Source: Cyanobium sp. (GTDB taxonomy: Bacteria > Cyanobacteriota > Cyanobacteriia > PCC-6307 > Cyanobiaceae). From it: DNA of 53,538 nucleotides. This document shows, in pieces, positions 16,370 through 25,868 of the stretch. The stretch's first letter is position 1; every line of letters starts with the position of its first letter. Below the pieces are notes generated by a model. The model worked only from the letters and a program-made list of their open reading frames with translations. It was not told where the DNA came from and ran no database searches. A program made the position numbers and the translations under genes. Location of the stretch: the NCBI GenBank assembly GCA_014191755.1, contig BJHE01000007.1:22056-75593 (forward strand), given 5' to 3'.

Positions 16370-16873
16370 TCAGAGAAGATCCAGGGGAAGGGGGCCCCAG
16401 GTGTCGGCCAGCTCAGGCTGCTCGGAGTTCTGGCCACTGATCAGCACCCCGACCCCCAGGCCGTCCTCCTGCCGGATCAAAAAGGTGCCGGAGCGTTGAT
16501 TCCCCTTGAGGAAAACGGCTCCCTCGATCGCCGCCCCGCTTGGGCCGTCGGCTGCCAGTGCCTGCCAGCCCAGGGCTTGTTCACAGCGGCGCAGGGCTTC
16601 GATAGCGGCCGTGGCCGTGGGGGCCATTACTCCGATGGTGAACCAGGGGCAGCGCTGCAGGGCCCCATGAAGTTCAGCCCGCAGTTCCTGGCGTTCGCAC
16701 TCCGTGAGCTCCGGTGCTGTTCGTGCGCCCCTCAGCGCGTTCAGCCGAGGCGTCGCGGCCGGAGCCGTCGGCTGGGGCAGAGAGACGGAGGTGGCTTCTT
16801 TCTCCACTGGTTTTATCTCCACGGAAAGGAGGGACGCGGGTTGGCTTAACGATGGGCGGGCGGGAGCCTCCAC
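16370..16873 (-). CDS. DUF1824 family protein
   Basis: A 167-residue protein starting from GTG. The first 45 residues are low-complexity. The rest carries the pattern of the cyanobacterial DUF1824 family: a helix with ERQELRAELHGALQRCPWFT, the segment IEALRRCEQALGW, and the core block EGAVFLKGNQRSGTFLIRQ followed by GLGVGVLISGQN. The family is confined to cyanobacteria and chloroplast relatives and has no known function. It lies upstream of hemC on the same strand with about 120 bases between. Confidence 0.8.
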   Translation of the reverse strand: MEAPARPSLSQPASLLSVEIKPVEKEATSVSLPQPTAPAATPRLNALRGARTAPELTECERQELRAELHGALQRCPWFTIGVMAPTATAAIEALRRCEQALGWQALAADGPSGAAIEGAVFLKGNQRSGTFLIRQEDGLGVGVLISGQNSEQPELADTWGPLPLDLL

Positions 16874-16923
16874 TGTGCCGCCGCCCCCCCAGACCGGGTG
16901 GGCCAGAGGCGCTTGCCGAGGGC

Positions 16924-17559
16924 TTAATGGGGCTGCCGGTCGGCCGGGGACTGGGCGCCGCGCCAGAAGGCGAGGCAGATTGTGATCCAGGCCAGGCCCA
17001 CCGCTCCGCCAGCCAGCAGGTCGGTGGGCCAGTGGGCCCGGGCCACCAGGGTGCTCAGCCAGACCAGGGCGGTCCAGGTGAGGGCACCAAACGTGAGCGG
17101 CCCGCGCAGGCGGGGGTAGTGGAGCGAAAGGATGGATACCATCGCGAAATAGAAGGCCACTGATCCGGCCGCATGGCCACTGGGGAAGCTGGGTCCATCC
17201 ACCACCAGCAACTTTTCATGGGGACGATCGCGGTCGAAGAGGGGTTTGAGCCAGATGTCCACAATCCCGAGGATGCCACCAGTGGCCACCACCAGCAGGC
17301 GCAGGTCCAACCACCAGCGCTTGCGGATCAGGTAGATCAGAGCCGCCAGCACCAGGGCGCCGGTGAACCCGACCCCGCTCATCCTGTAGATCTGCAGTAA
17401 AGGCAGCTGTAGGGAGCGCGGCAGATGACCTAGCTCCTCGAGCAGGGCGGCATCGAAGGGCGGCGGATCCTCACCTGCCGCCAGTCGCCCCAGCAGCAGG
17501 AGCCCCGCGATGGCCAGGGCCACAACGGTCCAATCGCGGGGGCGCAGGGGAAGGTTCAT
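16924..17559 (-). CDS. PAP2-family membrane phosphatase
   Basis: From the ATG giving MNLPLRPRDW the protein has 211 residues with about five or six membrane spans. All three phosphatase signatures are visible: KPLFDRDRP (KX6RP), PSGH (FPSGHAAG), and RAHWPTDLLAG (the SRX5HX3D-like block, with Ala for Ser). Family members dephosphorylate lipid phosphates such as undecaprenyl pyrophosphate or phosphatidate at the outer face of the membrane. It is followed on the same strand by DUF1824. The lipid-linked glycosyltransferase pair upstream offers one possible context (undecaprenyl-phosphate recycling), but that is speculative. Confidence 0.92.
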   Translation of the reverse strand: MNLPLRPRDWTVVALAIAGLLLLGRLAAGEDPPPFDAALLEELGHLPRSLQLPLLQIYRMSGVGFTGALVLAALIYLIRKRWWLDLRLLVVATGGILGIVDIWLKPLFDRDRPHEKLLVVDGPSFPSGHAAGSVAFYFAMVSILSLHYPRLRGPLTFGALTWTALVWLSTLVARAHWPTDLLAGGAVGLAWITICLAFWRGAQSPADRQPH

Positions 17560-17679
17560 GGATGGGGAGGGAAGCCAGGGACACAAGCCAGGCCTCCCTT
17601 TGATCCTGGCTTGCCAGCTGAATGATGGCGGTGGCTGGCAGGCCGAAGCCTGAGGTCACTGTGCCAGAGCACCCCTGAG

Positions 17680-17702
17680 CTCTCCCGACGCCACCGGGAG
17701 AG
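17680..17702 (-). terminator. Hairpin between the ArnT-like and PAP2 genes
   Basis: A perfect 8-bp stem (17680-17687 with 17695-17702) has a 7-nt loop. It lies about 100 bases after the stop of the ArnT-like gene. No T-run follows on either strand, so it may be a weak terminator or a 3'-processing structure. Confidence 0.4.
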
Positions 17703-17804
17703 AGGGTCCGAAGAGACGCTGCCCAGCGGCAGGCCACAAAGCAACTAACGATGCAGCGGCCTGACAAAGGCAGGGATGGATGGTTCAAGAAGCGGCAAAG
17801 GCGA

Positions 17805-19316
17805 TCAGGGGAGTGCGTGCTTGGAACGCTCCCTCTCTGCAAATAGAGTATAACGCCCGAAAGAACGAATCATCTCGATCCTGCCAGAAAGAGCAGGCGG
17901 AAGAGCGTCGATCTGCCGCCTTTGCAGCACGATAAAATCGCGGGAAGATCCATCGAGCCGTCGCTGTAGTTCTTCGGCGTCGCCCGCCTGCTCGGCTGAT
18001 CCCAGGCTGTAGAACAACGCAGAATAGGGCCGTTTGATGAATAGAATAGCCTCGCCCTGCCGCCGTAAAGAAAGATAGGCTTCCACTGCTGCCTTGGCCG
18101 AATTGTTCGTGGCAATGGCCGCTCTGTGGCAGACGAACGGAAAGGCCAAGGTGAGCAGGAGCATGAACGCGATGGCGCCCATGAGCAGGCGATCGATTTG
18201 CGCCCGCGCAGGCCAGCGATCGAGCCAGGAGGCGCCGAGAACGGCGAGCCCTGGAATTCCGGGTAGGACATAGGGCCAGAGAATATTCCCCGCGAAGCTG
18301 AAGAACACGGCAGGCGCTAGTCCCCAGAACAGAAGGTAGGAGCGCCATGGAGGCTCAAAGGCGAAGCTTTCTTTCATCGCTCGCCTTCCCCTGCGCGTCA
18401 GCAACACCATGGGAGGCAACAGCAGCGACCAAGGCAGGACATCGACAAGAAGGAACAACCAGATGGTTCCGCGCGGATACTTGTGCGCCACCCCGTAGCG
18501 GTCGCCATCCCAACCGGGAGTTACGAAGCGATGCCAATGCTCGCCTAGCAGAAAATAATCGAGGAAGCCGGGTGTTCTCTGCTCCGCGAGCAGATACCAG
18601 GGCAGGGCGATCAGCAGGGTGAGCAGGAGTCCCCTGAGCCACGGAAAACGTGGGAGTATCAATCTGGTCTGACCCGACTGAATCGTCCAGAGGCCCGTGG
18701 GCAGCAAGACGAGAACCAATGCAATCGGTCCCTTGGCCAGCAGGCCCAGGGCAAGACCGACAAAGAACAGCCATCGTTCACGTCTCCTTTCCTTCTCTTC
18801 TCCATAGGCCGTCAGCCAGAAGGCTCGCATGGAGATCGTGACGGCCAAGCTGAGGGCCATGTCGGTCATTACCGACCCCGCCGATGCCAGGAACATCAGC
18901 GAACCCCAAAGCAGGGCAAGGGCGATCACGCCTTCCCGGCGTGAGCGGCGAACCCCAAGCGACCAGATCAGCCAGGCGATGGCAAGGCCCATGAACCAGT
19001 GAGGGAGGCGGGCTGCGAACTCGTTAATCCCGAACAGCCGCAAACTGAGTGCCGTAACCCAGAAGGCCAGCGGCGGTTTCCCCCAGAACGGTGTCGTCGC
19101 GTCGTTCCAGGGTGTGATCCAGTCGTTCCGCTCCACCATGACTCTGGAGATCTCGGCGTAGCGAGCCTCGGTCGTGTCCATGAGGGGATAGGAACCCAGC
19201 GTGAGCAGCCTCACGAGCGCCAGCAGCAGCACAAAGGCCAGAAGGCGGGCCGCCGCTTCGGAACCGGCGAGGGCGGTGAGTCTCCTGATCGGTTGCAGTT
19301 GGCGAAACTGATCCAT
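17805..19316 (-). CDS. ArnT/PMT-like membrane glycosyltransferase (GT39/GT83 type)
   Basis: A 503-residue multispanning protein of the dolichyl/undecaprenyl-phosphate-sugar transferase fold. The first periplasmic loop has the expected acidic motif (DTTEARYAEISR), followed by WITPWNDATTPFWGKPPLAFW, a hallmark of ArnT-like enzymes. About ten or more hydrophobic helices follow, then a soluble C-terminal domain from about residue 400. The family moves a sugar from a polyprenyl-phosphate carrier to lipid A or another acceptor on the outer membrane leaflet. The adjacent GT2-GtrA gene could make the sugar donor. The gene, especially its 3' third, is visibly less GC-rich than its flanks, which suggests transfer or relaxed codon use. 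Confidence 0.88.
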   Translation of the reverse strand: MDQFRQLQPIRRLTALAGSEAAARLLAFVLLLALVRLLTLGSYPLMDTTEARYAEISRVMVERNDWITPWNDATTPFWGKPPLAFWVTALSLRLFGINEFAARLPHWFMGLAIAWLIWSLGVRRSRREGVIALALLWGSLMFLASAGSVMTDMALSLAVTISMRAFWLTAYGEEKERRRERWLFFVGLALGLLAKGPIALVLVLLPTGLWTIQSGQTRLILPRFPWLRGLLLTLLIALPWYLLAEQRTPGFLDYFLLGEHWHRFVTPGWDGDRYGVAHKYPRGTIWLFLLVDVLPWSLLLPPMVLLTRRGRRAMKESFAFEPPWRSYLLFWGLAPAVFFSFAGNILWPYVLPGIPGLAVLGASWLDRWPARAQIDRLLMGAIAFMLLLTLAFPFVCHRAAIATNNSAKAAVEAYLSLRRQGEAILFIKRPYSALFYSLGSAEQAGDAEELQRRLDGSSRDFIVLQRRQIDALPPALSGRIEMIRSFGRYTLFAERERSKHALP

Positions 19317-19430
19317 CGAGAAAGAGACCTTGCTACACCAGAATGGCAGAGACCAGTCTGCAGAACAGATGCAGGGTTTCCTTCAGAGTTCGAAATTGTG
19401 AGATTGCTTCGGCACTGTTGATATTGATTG

Positions 19431-20534
19431 TTAGGGGCTGTTCCAGACAAACCGTGAAGAGGCCGCGTAGTTCCAGACAAAGACCACCACAATACCCACC
19501 AGTTGGGCCAGGAACGTGTTGCGGGTAACGAGGGAATAGAAGGTGGAAGTCACCCCCACATTCGCCAGCACGGGAAGGGAGGCGACCACCAAAAACTTCA
19601 GCAGCCCCCGCACCAGTGCCAGACCCTTCAGGCGCTGAAAACGGAAGGTAAGCACGTTATTGATCAGGTAGTTGGAGCTGGCGGCCACGATCACCGCCGG
19701 CGGCAGGGCCTGCTCAAAGCCCAGGCCGAGCGCCATCAGCCCCTGATTCACCGCCAACTGAACCAGAATGCCGGTGGCGCCCACCAGGCCAAAACTGATC
19801 GCCCGGCGGGGCACACTCCGCAGCAGCAGGGAGTGGAGAATCGAAACCCCAAGATCCCACACCACCGCAAGATCGAGCTTCGATTCGCCACTGATCCGTG
19901 GTTGGAACTGAAGCGGGACCTCGGCCACCCTCAGCTGTCCTTGGCTGAGGGCGAGGAGCTCATAGAGAAACTTGAATCCCCCCACCTCCACCTGGCGCAC
20001 GAACGGCAAACAGATGGCCGTCCGCAGGGCAAAGAAGCCGCTCATGTAGTCGGTGAGCTGGCGATAGTGGGGCAAACTGAAGCGAGCCAGCGCGTTGGCC
20101 CAGGTGGAATTGCGTTCCCGCTGAGTGCTGAGCCCATTGATTTCGGCAGCGGCATGAAATCGGCTGCCCACCACCAGATCAAGCTCCTTGTTGAGCAGGG
20201 TCTCAACGGCGCTGTCCACGGCGTCGGATTCGTGTTGGCCATCGCTGTCCATCACCACCACCACATCGCCCGTGGCATTAAGGATGCCCTCTTTGATCGC
20301 ACTGGAGAGGCCGTAGCGGCCCACTCGGCGGATCAGCCTGATGCAGGGATGCTGTTGGGCCAGTTCAACAATGGCATCGGCGGTGCCATCGGCAGAGTCA
20401 TCATCAACGAAGAGAATTTCAAGTTGCTGATGTAGTTTCTGAAGCTGTAAGAGCTGATGGGTAACGGCATTGATGTTAGATCGCTCGTTGAACGTCGGAA
20501 GGACGATGCTCAGTCGGCGATGAGTCGTATGCAT
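19431..20534 (-). CDS. GT2 polyprenyl-phosphate glycosyltransferase with C-terminal GtrA domain
   Basis: This 367-residue protein begins with a GT-A fold: LSIVLPTFNERSNI, then FVDDDSADGTADAI (DXD-type metal and nucleotide-sugar site), and VVVMDSDGQHES. The block DYMSGFFALRT is typical of DPM1-like synthases. From about residue 235 four hydrophobic segments form a GtrA-like domain (SFGLVGATGILVQLAVNQG, ending FVWNYAASSRFVWN). The likely role is transfer of a sugar from a nucleotide donor to polyprenyl phosphate and its movement across the membrane, feeding the ArnT-like enzyme downstream on the same strand. The sugar is unknown. Confidence 0.9.
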   Translation of the reverse strand: MHTTHRRLSIVLPTFNERSNINAVTHQLLQLQKLHQQLEILFVDDDSADGTADAIVELAQQHPCIRLIRRVGRYGLSSAIKEGILNATGDVVVVMDSDGQHESDAVDSAVETLLNKELDLVVGSRFHAAAEINGLSTQRERNSTWANALARFSLPHYRQLTDYMSGFFALRTAICLPFVRQVEVGGFKFLYELLALSQGQLRVAEVPLQFQPRISGESKLDLAVVWDLGVSILHSLLLRSVPRRAISFGLVGATGILVQLAVNQGLMALGLGFEQALPPAVIVAASSNYLINNVLTFRFQRLKGLALVRGLLKFLVVASLPVLANVGVTSTFYSLVTRNTFLAQLVGIVVVFVWNYAASSRFVWNSP

Positions 20535-20568
20535 ATTTTAGGTGAACTTTCCAGACAGCAAGTTGACT

Positions 20569-20597
20569 GCACCCAGAGTGTGGATGGCTCTGGGTGT
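20569..20597 (-). terminator. Hairpin downstream of rpoD
   Basis: A perfect 9-bp stem (20570-20578 with 20588-20596), extendable by one G-T pair, has a 9-nt loop. It lies 17 bases past the rpoD stop on the minus strand. The bases that follow are not T-rich, so termination would be non-canonical. It fits the 3' end of rpoD and separates it from the GT2 gene. Confidence 0.5.
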
Positions 20598-20613
20598 CAT
20601 ACGTGCGACGAAA

Positions 20614-21948
20614 TTACTTGATATATTCCTTTAGAACGCCATTGCGATTAGGATGCCGCAGTTTACGAAGAGCTTTGGCTTCGATCTGGCGGATGCGCTC
20701 GCGGGTGACATCAAAAATTTGGCCGATTTCTTCGAGAGTTTTCATGCGCCCATCGTCGAGGCCATAGCGCAGTCGCAGCACATCGCGCTCTCTCGGACTG
20801 AGGGTCGCTAGTACTCCTTCGAGGTCTTCGCGTAGGAGATTCTTGGCAACATCCTGTTCGGGGTTTTCAATGTCGGCTTCGATGAAATCGCCAAGACGAG
20901 AGTCTTCTTCCTTGCCGATCGGGGTTTCCAGTGAAATCGGCAACTGGGCCGATTTGGCAATGAAGCGAAGTTTTTCGATGGTCATCTCCATGCTCTCGGC
21001 GATCTCCTCTTCCGTGGGTTTGCGCCCGAACTCCTGGGATAGGGTCTTGGTGGTTTTCTTGATGCGAGAGATGGTTTCGTAAAGGTGCACCGGCAGACGG
21101 ATGGTGCGGCTCTGATCGGCGATGGCTCGGGTGATGGCCTGGCGGATCCACCAAGTGGCATAAGTGGAGAACTTGTAACCCTTCTCGTGATCAAACTTTT
21201 CAGCCGCACGAATCAGTCCCAAACTGCCCTCCTGGATCAGATCCTGGAAGGAGAGGCCGCGGTTCATGTATTTCTTTGCGATCGACACCACGAGCCGGAG
21301 GTTAGATTGCACCATTTTTTCCTTGGCGCGTCGCCCCAGCATCAGCCGACGCCGGAATTTAATCAGCGGCATTTCCACCAGGGCCGCCCATTCCTTGGTG
21401 TCGGGGTAGTGGCCTTTATCGGATTCAAACTGGGTGGCCAGCTCCTCAAGCTGCAGCAGATCGGCGATCTTGCGGGCCAGTTCGATCTCCTCATCCGGGC
21501 GCAGCAGCCGGATGCGGCCGATTTCCTGCAGATAGACCCGGATCGAATCTTCGGTGTAGACCCCCTTGGGGCCCACCTTGATGCTGGCGAGCGCTTTGGC
21601 TTTGGCGTCCTTTTTCTCGTCTTTGCTCAGCTTGTCGTCCGCCTCGAGCAGCAGGGCGTCGCCGTCATCAAAGTCATTGTCGACCTCACTCCCGGCCAGT
21701 AGCGCATCGGCGGCATCCTCAAGCTTGGCCGCTTCGTCGGCGGCCGGGGCCGCCTTGCTCTTCGGGGCTCCCTTGGCAGCTGCGGATTTGGCGGCTTTGG
21801 TGGTGCTGGACTTCGTGGCTGCTGCAGCCTTACTGCTGGCCTTGCTGGCGGCCGCCTCCATGGGCTTGATTTCTCCGTTGCTGGAAACCGTGGCGATGAT
21901 CTCGGGCTCAACCTTGGAGATGACGCGCTGAATGGCTGCTGGACTCAT
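20614..21948 (-). CDS. rpoD: Principal RNA polymerase sigma factor (group 1, SigA/RpoD)
   Basis: This 444-residue sigma-70 factor directs core RNA polymerase to housekeeping promoters. The N-terminal 100 residues are an Ala/Lys/Ser-rich and then acidic extension, typical of group 1 factors. Region 1.2 starts at [17 protein letters not shown]. Region 2 includes [26 protein letters not shown] and the -10-recognising [15 protein letters not shown]. Region 3 has [14 protein letters not shown]. Region 4 ends with [20 protein letters not shown], the -35 helix-turn-helix. I prefer the ATG giving MSPAAIQRV; a TTG lies four codons upstream. The full region 1.2-4.2 set and the C-terminus ([15 protein letters not shown]) match the essential cyanobacterial SigA rather than group 2 factors. 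Confidence 0.95.
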   Translation of the reverse strand: MSPAAIQRVISKVEPEIIATVSSNGEIKPMEAAASKASSKAAAATKSSTTKAAKSAAAKGAPKSKAAPAADEAAKLEDAADALLAGSEVDNDFDDGDALLLEADDKLSKDEKKDAKAKALASIKVGPKGVYTEDSIRVYLQEIGRIRLLRPDEEIELARKIADLLQLEELATQFESDKGHYPDTKEWAALVEMPLIKFRRRLMLGRRAKEKMVQSNLRLVVSIAKKYMNRGLSFQDLIQEGSLGLIRAAEKFDHEKGYKFSTYATWWIRQAITRAIADQSRTIRLPVHLYETISRIKKTTKTLSQEFGRKPTEEEIAESMEMTIEKLRFIAKSAQLPISLETPIGKEEDSRLGDFIEADIENPEQDVAKNLLREDLEGVLATLSPRERDVLRLRYGLDDGRMKTLEEIGQIFDVTRERIRQIEAKALRKLRHPNRNGVLKEYIK

Positions 21949-22363
21949 GGCTGTGGACAAACGGGGAGGGAGCGGGGAAGCGGCCGGATCGGCGCAGGAC
22001 CGGGTGGTGGGCGGACCCGGGTGGCCGGGAAAGGTGCAGGCAGCTGGCTGTAAAGAAAGATGTCCGAGGGGACTGGAGCCAGCAGGAGGATGTTCTCCGG
22101 AGAGGACTCACCGGCCGAGGGGCAGCCGCTGCTGGGCTGCCGAGGGGGAGGATGGGAGCCTGTGCCTGAGAGCAGTGGCGGTAACCGTGGTGGGCAGGCG
22201 CTGCCGGAGAAAGGGCCGGCGCCGAGACAGTGCGGTCAGGGGTGGTCGCGGACCTGAGGAACCGGGGGGGCCGGCGTCACAATCAAGGGTCTTCCCTCTG
22301 GACGGAACTCTGTCTGGTTCCGACAGCAGCCCGGTGGACTGCCCAACATTTGCATCCTAGGAA
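21949..22363. promoter_or_regulatory. Divergent rpoD/priA intergenic region (about 415 bases)
   Basis: This gap separates the divergent rpoD and priA starts and must contain both promoters. Most of it is G-rich on the plus strand with no credible ORF. The only AT-rich patch lies at about 22344-22372, next to priA, and includes a CCTAGG palindrome. A short inverted repeat (22303-22308 with 22317-22322) lies just before it. If the rpoD promoter is in that patch, rpoD would have a 5' UTR of nearly 400 bases. I cannot identify specific operators. Confidence 0.45.
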
Positions 22364-24697
22364 TTGCTTGAGACATCGGCAAGATTGGGGCCCAAGGTCG
22401 CCATCACCACGGGCCCACCGGAGGCGGGCCCGGCCCCCTGGCTGGAGGTGTGGCTTGAGGCGGGCCATGAAGGGCGCATCTTCACTTATTCCAACCCCGC
22501 CGGCCTGAGCGCGGGCCTGGGGGATCTGGTCCGGGTGCGGCTCCAGGGCCGACCCCAGACAGGGCTGGTGGTGGGCCTGGGTCACGGGATGCCCCCGGAA
22601 CTCCTTGGCAAGCTGGTCCAGCCGGTCGAGGCTGTGTTCCAGAGCGCCGCCGTGGATGTCCGTTGGCGCTCCCTGATCGAGGCAGTGGCCTGCGACACCC
22701 ACACGAGCCTGTTCCGCTGCCTAAAAAGCGCTCTGCCCCCCGGTTGGCTCGGCCAGCGTCCCAAGCGAGCGCCTCTGCCCGGGAGTGGCCAGATCATTTT
22801 GGTCGAGCTCGGCGAATCGCCCCCAGAGCCCTTAGCGGATCCCAGGGTTGGCCCCACGGCTCGCCAACGGCAGCTGCTCACCCACCTGGCTGCCTATGGC
22901 CAGGGTCGGCTGTTGAGGGATCTGATCCGCGATGGCTTCAGCCGCTCCCTGGTGGCCTCATTGGAGCGGCGGGGCTGGATCCGGCGACGCTCGGTGGCTC
23001 CCCCCGAGCTTGCTGCCGGGCTAACCGCCGGGGCAGACCCTTCCGGGGCGGTGGCGCTCGAGAACTTCCGCCCGGGCACCGCGGCCCAGAACGCTGCCAT
23101 CGAGGCCATCACTGCTGCTCCCGGCGGCTCAGCCCTGCTGCTCTGGGGCGTGACCGGTGCAGGCAAGACCGAGGTCTACCTGCAGGCGGTGAGCCGGGAA
23201 CGGGCTGCGGGCCGCAGTGCCCTGCTGCTGGCTCCGGAGATCGGCCTGATCCCCCAGCTGCTTGATCGCTGCCGGGCCCGCTTCGGTCCCGGTGTTTTGG
23301 AATACCACAGCGGCATGGGGGAAGCAGAGCGGGTGCGAGCGTGGCGCCGTTGCCTTGAGGCCGCGGACGGGCCGCCACTGGTGGCGGTGGGAACCCGTTC
23401 GGCGGTGTTCCTGCCGCTCGCGAAGCTCGGACTGATCGTGCTGGATGAGGAGCACGATGGGTCCTACAAGCAGGACCGGCCGATGCCCTGCTATCACGCC
23501 CGTGAGGTGGCCCGTCATCGGTCCAGGCTGGAGGGAGCCCGGCTGGTGCTCGGCAGCGCCACCCCCTCCCTGGAGACCTGGCTCCGCTGCCGGGGCCCCT
23601 CGCCAGACACCCTCCTGCTGGAGCTGCCGGAGCGGATCGCCAGGCGCCCCCTGCCGCCGGTGCGCGTGGTGGACATGCGCCACGAACTGGCCGAGGGCCA
23701 CCGTCGCCTGATCAGCCGCGCCCTGATGGAGCGCCTGCGCCAGTTGCCGGAACGGGGAGAACAGGGGGTGGTGCTGGTACCCCGGCGGGGCTACCGAACC
23801 TTCCTGAGCTGCCGGAGTTGCGGCGAGGCGGTGCTGTGTCCCCACTGCGATGTGGCGCTCACGGTGCATCGTCAGGCCAGCGGCAGGGAGTGGCTGCGCT
23901 GCCACTGGTGTGACCACCGCGAGGAGGCGGCTCAGCGCTGCAGCCACTGCGGCTCCACGGCCTTTAAGGCCTTCGGTGCCGGGACCCAGCGGGTTGTTGA
24001 GCAGCTGGCGGACGAGCTCGGGGATCTGCGCCTGCTTCGCTTCGATGCAGATACCACTCGCGGTCGGGATGGCCACCGGCGTCTGCTGGAACGCTTCGCC
24101 GCCGGTGAGGCCGATGTGCTGGTCGGAACCCAGATGCTGGCTAAGGGGATGGACCTGCCGCGGGTGACCCTCGCGGCGGTGCTGGCCGCCGATGGCCTCC
24201 TGCATCGCCCCGACCTGCGCTCCTCTGAGACCTGTCTGCAGTTGCTGCTCCAACTGGCCGGGCGGGCGGGCCGAGGTGAACGCCCCGGTGAGGTGCTGGT
24301 TCAGACCTACAGCCCCGACCATCCGGTGATTCGCCATCTGGTGGATGGTCGCTACGGAGCCTTCCTGGAGGCGGAGGCGGAGTTGCGCCGACGGGGCGCT
24401 CTGGTGCCCTTCAGCCGGGCCTGTCTGCTGCGCCTGGCGGGACCCTCCGCAGCCGCCACGGCCACCGCCGCCGCCACCCTCGCCAGCCTGCTGGCTGCCC
24501 CCCTGCGGGAGGCGGGATGGGCCCTGGTGGGCCCCGCCCCCGCCCCGGTGGCCCGGGTGGCTGGTCGCAGTCGTTGGCAGTTGTTGTTGCATGGCCCGGC
24601 GGGCTCCGCCCTTCCCCTTCCCTCCGGCGCCGACCTTCAGGGTGCCCTGCCCAAGGGGGTGAGCCTGGCGATCGATCCCGACCCTTTGGAGCTCTGA
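22364..24697 (+). CDS. priA: Primosomal protein N' (replication restart helicase)
   Basis: A 777-residue superfamily 2 helicase that reloads the replisome at stalled forks. An N-terminal DNA-binding region is followed by Walker A (GVTGAGKTEVYLQ), a DEEH box (IVLDEEHDGSYKQ) and GSATPSLET. The PriA-specific zinc region has paired cysteines in CRSCGEAVLCPHC and in CHWC...CSHCG. Helicase motifs V and VI follow (VLVGTQMLAKGMDLPRV, then QLAGRAGRGERPGEV). The 5' end is uncertain: the frame opens with TTG at 22364 and no ATG occurs early, so TTG or a later TTG near 22385 must serve. It converges on the DUF3153 gene with a 10-base gap. Confidence 0.95.
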   Translation: MLETSARLGPKVAITTGPPEAGPAPWLEVWLEAGHEGRIFTYSNPAGLSAGLGDLVRVRLQGRPQTGLVVGLGHGMPPELLGKLVQPVEAVFQSAAVDVRWRSLIEAVACDTHTSLFRCLKSALPPGWLGQRPKRAPLPGSGQIILVELGESPPEPLADPRVGPTARQRQLLTHLAAYGQGRLLRDLIRDGFSRSLVASLERRGWIRRRSVAPPELAAGLTAGADPSGAVALENFRPGTAAQNAAIEAITAAPGGSALLLWGVTGAGKTEVYLQAVSRERAAGRSALLLAPEIGLIPQLLDRCRARFGPGVLEYHSGMGEAERVRAWRRCLEAADGPPLVAVGTRSAVFLPLAKLGLIVLDEEHDGSYKQDRPMPCYHAREVARHRSRLEGARLVLGSATPSLETWLRCRGPSPDTLLLELPERIARRPLPPVRVVDMRHELAEGHRRLISRALMERLRQLPERGEQGVVLVPRRGYRTFLSCRSCGEAVLCPHCDVALTVHRQASGREWLRCHWCDHREEAAQRCSHCGSTAFKAFGAGTQRVVEQLADELGDLRLLRFDADTTRGRDGHRRLLERFAAGEADVLVGTQMLAKGMDLPRVTLAAVLAADGLLHRPDLRSSETCLQLLLQLAGRAGRGERPGEVLVQTYSPDHPVIRHLVDGRYGAFLEAEAELRRRGALVPFSRACLLRLAGPSAAATATAAATLASLLAAPLREAGWALVGPAPAPVARVAGRSRWQLLLHGPAGSALPLPSGADLQGALPKGVSLAIDPDPLEL

Positions 24698-24707
24698 GGG
24701 GCTCAGC

Positions 24708-25841
24708 TCACGCCGGAAGCTCGGGAAGGCCGAATCCCAGCTGGCGCCTAAGCCGCTGGAGGCCCAGCACCAGGGGCAGGAGCAGCGCGATGGCGCAACC
24801 TCCGAGTCCGAGGGGGCTCCAGCGCCAGCAGCGGAGTTCCAGCCGGTTGAGGGAGCCGAGCCGGAGAGGCCAGATCAGCCTGCTTCCTATGGCGGCCTGC
24901 ACGGTCTCAGGCTCGGCATGGCGCACGGCGGCTGCCCGCACCGACTCAAGGCCGATCGAGAGGTCCACTGCCGGCAAGGGTGGAAGCTCCCGTAGGTCGA
25001 GATCCAGCCAGACCCTCTGATCCACGCCCACCAGCCAGTTGCGCTCCCTCACCTCAAGCCTGGGTGCAGGCACGGATTCCCCCCCCGCTTCGCCGGCCGC
25101 CTGCACACTGGCCGCCAGGGCCGCCCGGGCCTGATCCAGAGACAACACCGGGCTCTGCAGGAGCGTGGCGCCGCTGGCTTCGCGGCTACGGAAGCCCTCG
25201 CGCTCGAGGCTGGCACCCAGCCTTCGCTGCCAGGGCATGGCGGGACCCGTGCCGTTCCGCAGCTGATGGGTGATCTGGAGGCGGCCAGGGCCGGCGAAGC
25301 GGAGATCGGTGCGCATCTCCACGCATCCCCCCAGCAGGGAGGCCAGCAAAAACAACGACAGTGCCACAACGACCAGGGCGGCAAATCCGAGGGGGGCCCG
25401 GGTCGGTCCGACCGGCGGCGGCGGCGGCGGATCCGCCTTCCTGCTGCGGCGCAGGTTGCGGGTCGTCGCTCCCAGCGACTCCAGCGAACCGGAGACGGGC
25501 AGATCCGGCAGCGTGATCGACCAGTCGCGGGGCCGTTGCAGGGCGGGGGCCTCCAGCACCATCTGCAAGGCCTTGCCCCGAGCACGCAGGTCGGGATCCT
25601 GGCAGGCCCTCAGGCTGCGGCACCACGCGGAGGCTGCCTCGCTTTGCCCCTGGCCCATCAGGGCCGTGGCCAGCAACAGCCGCAGTTCGGCCCCCGCCGC
25701 CGTTTGGGCCGGGTGCTCCTCGGCCAAAGGTTCCAGCAGCCGCATGACCCTGCCGTAGTCGCCCCGTTCAATCGCCTGGTGGGCGGCCGCCAGGGATGGG
25801 GTGAGCTGGTCTTCCACCGGCTTGTTGTTCGGGTCGTTCAT
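24708..25841 (-). CDS. DUF3153-type membrane-anchored protein
   Basis: A 377-residue protein in three parts. Residues 1-90 are helical and TPR-like (AAHQAIERGDYGRVMRLLEP, then LLLATALMGQGQSEAASAW). A Pro-rich linker precedes a transmembrane segment at about 160-180 that ends in a Cys (LFLLASLLGGC). The exported domain follows, beginning EMRTDLRFAGPGRLQI, the DUF3153 pattern, and the protein closes with a second hydrophobic span (LGGCAIALLLPLVLGL). DUF3153 proteins are known from cyanobacteria and chloroplasts and have no established role. Fusion of an N-terminal repeat-like region to DUF3153 is notable. It is 27 bases downstream of argB. Confidence 0.75.
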   Translation of the reverse strand: MNDPNNKPVEDQLTPSLAAAHQAIERGDYGRVMRLLEPLAEEHPAQTAAGAELRLLLATALMGQGQSEAASAWCRSLRACQDPDLRARGKALQMVLEAPALQRPRDWSITLPDLPVSGSLESLGATTRNLRRSRKADPPPPPPVGPTRAPLGFAALVVVALSLFLLASLLGGCVEMRTDLRFAGPGRLQITHQLRNGTGPAMPWQRRLGASLEREGFRSREASGATLLQSPVLSLDQARAALAASVQAAGEAGGESVPAPRLEVRERNWLVGVDQRVWLDLDLRELPPLPAVDLSIGLESVRAAAVRHAEPETVQAAIGSRLIWPLRLGSLNRLELRCWRWSPLGLGGCAIALLLPLVLGLQRLRRQLGFGLPELPA

Positions 25842-25868
25842 GCCGGCCTATCCCGTGCTCCCCGCGGT

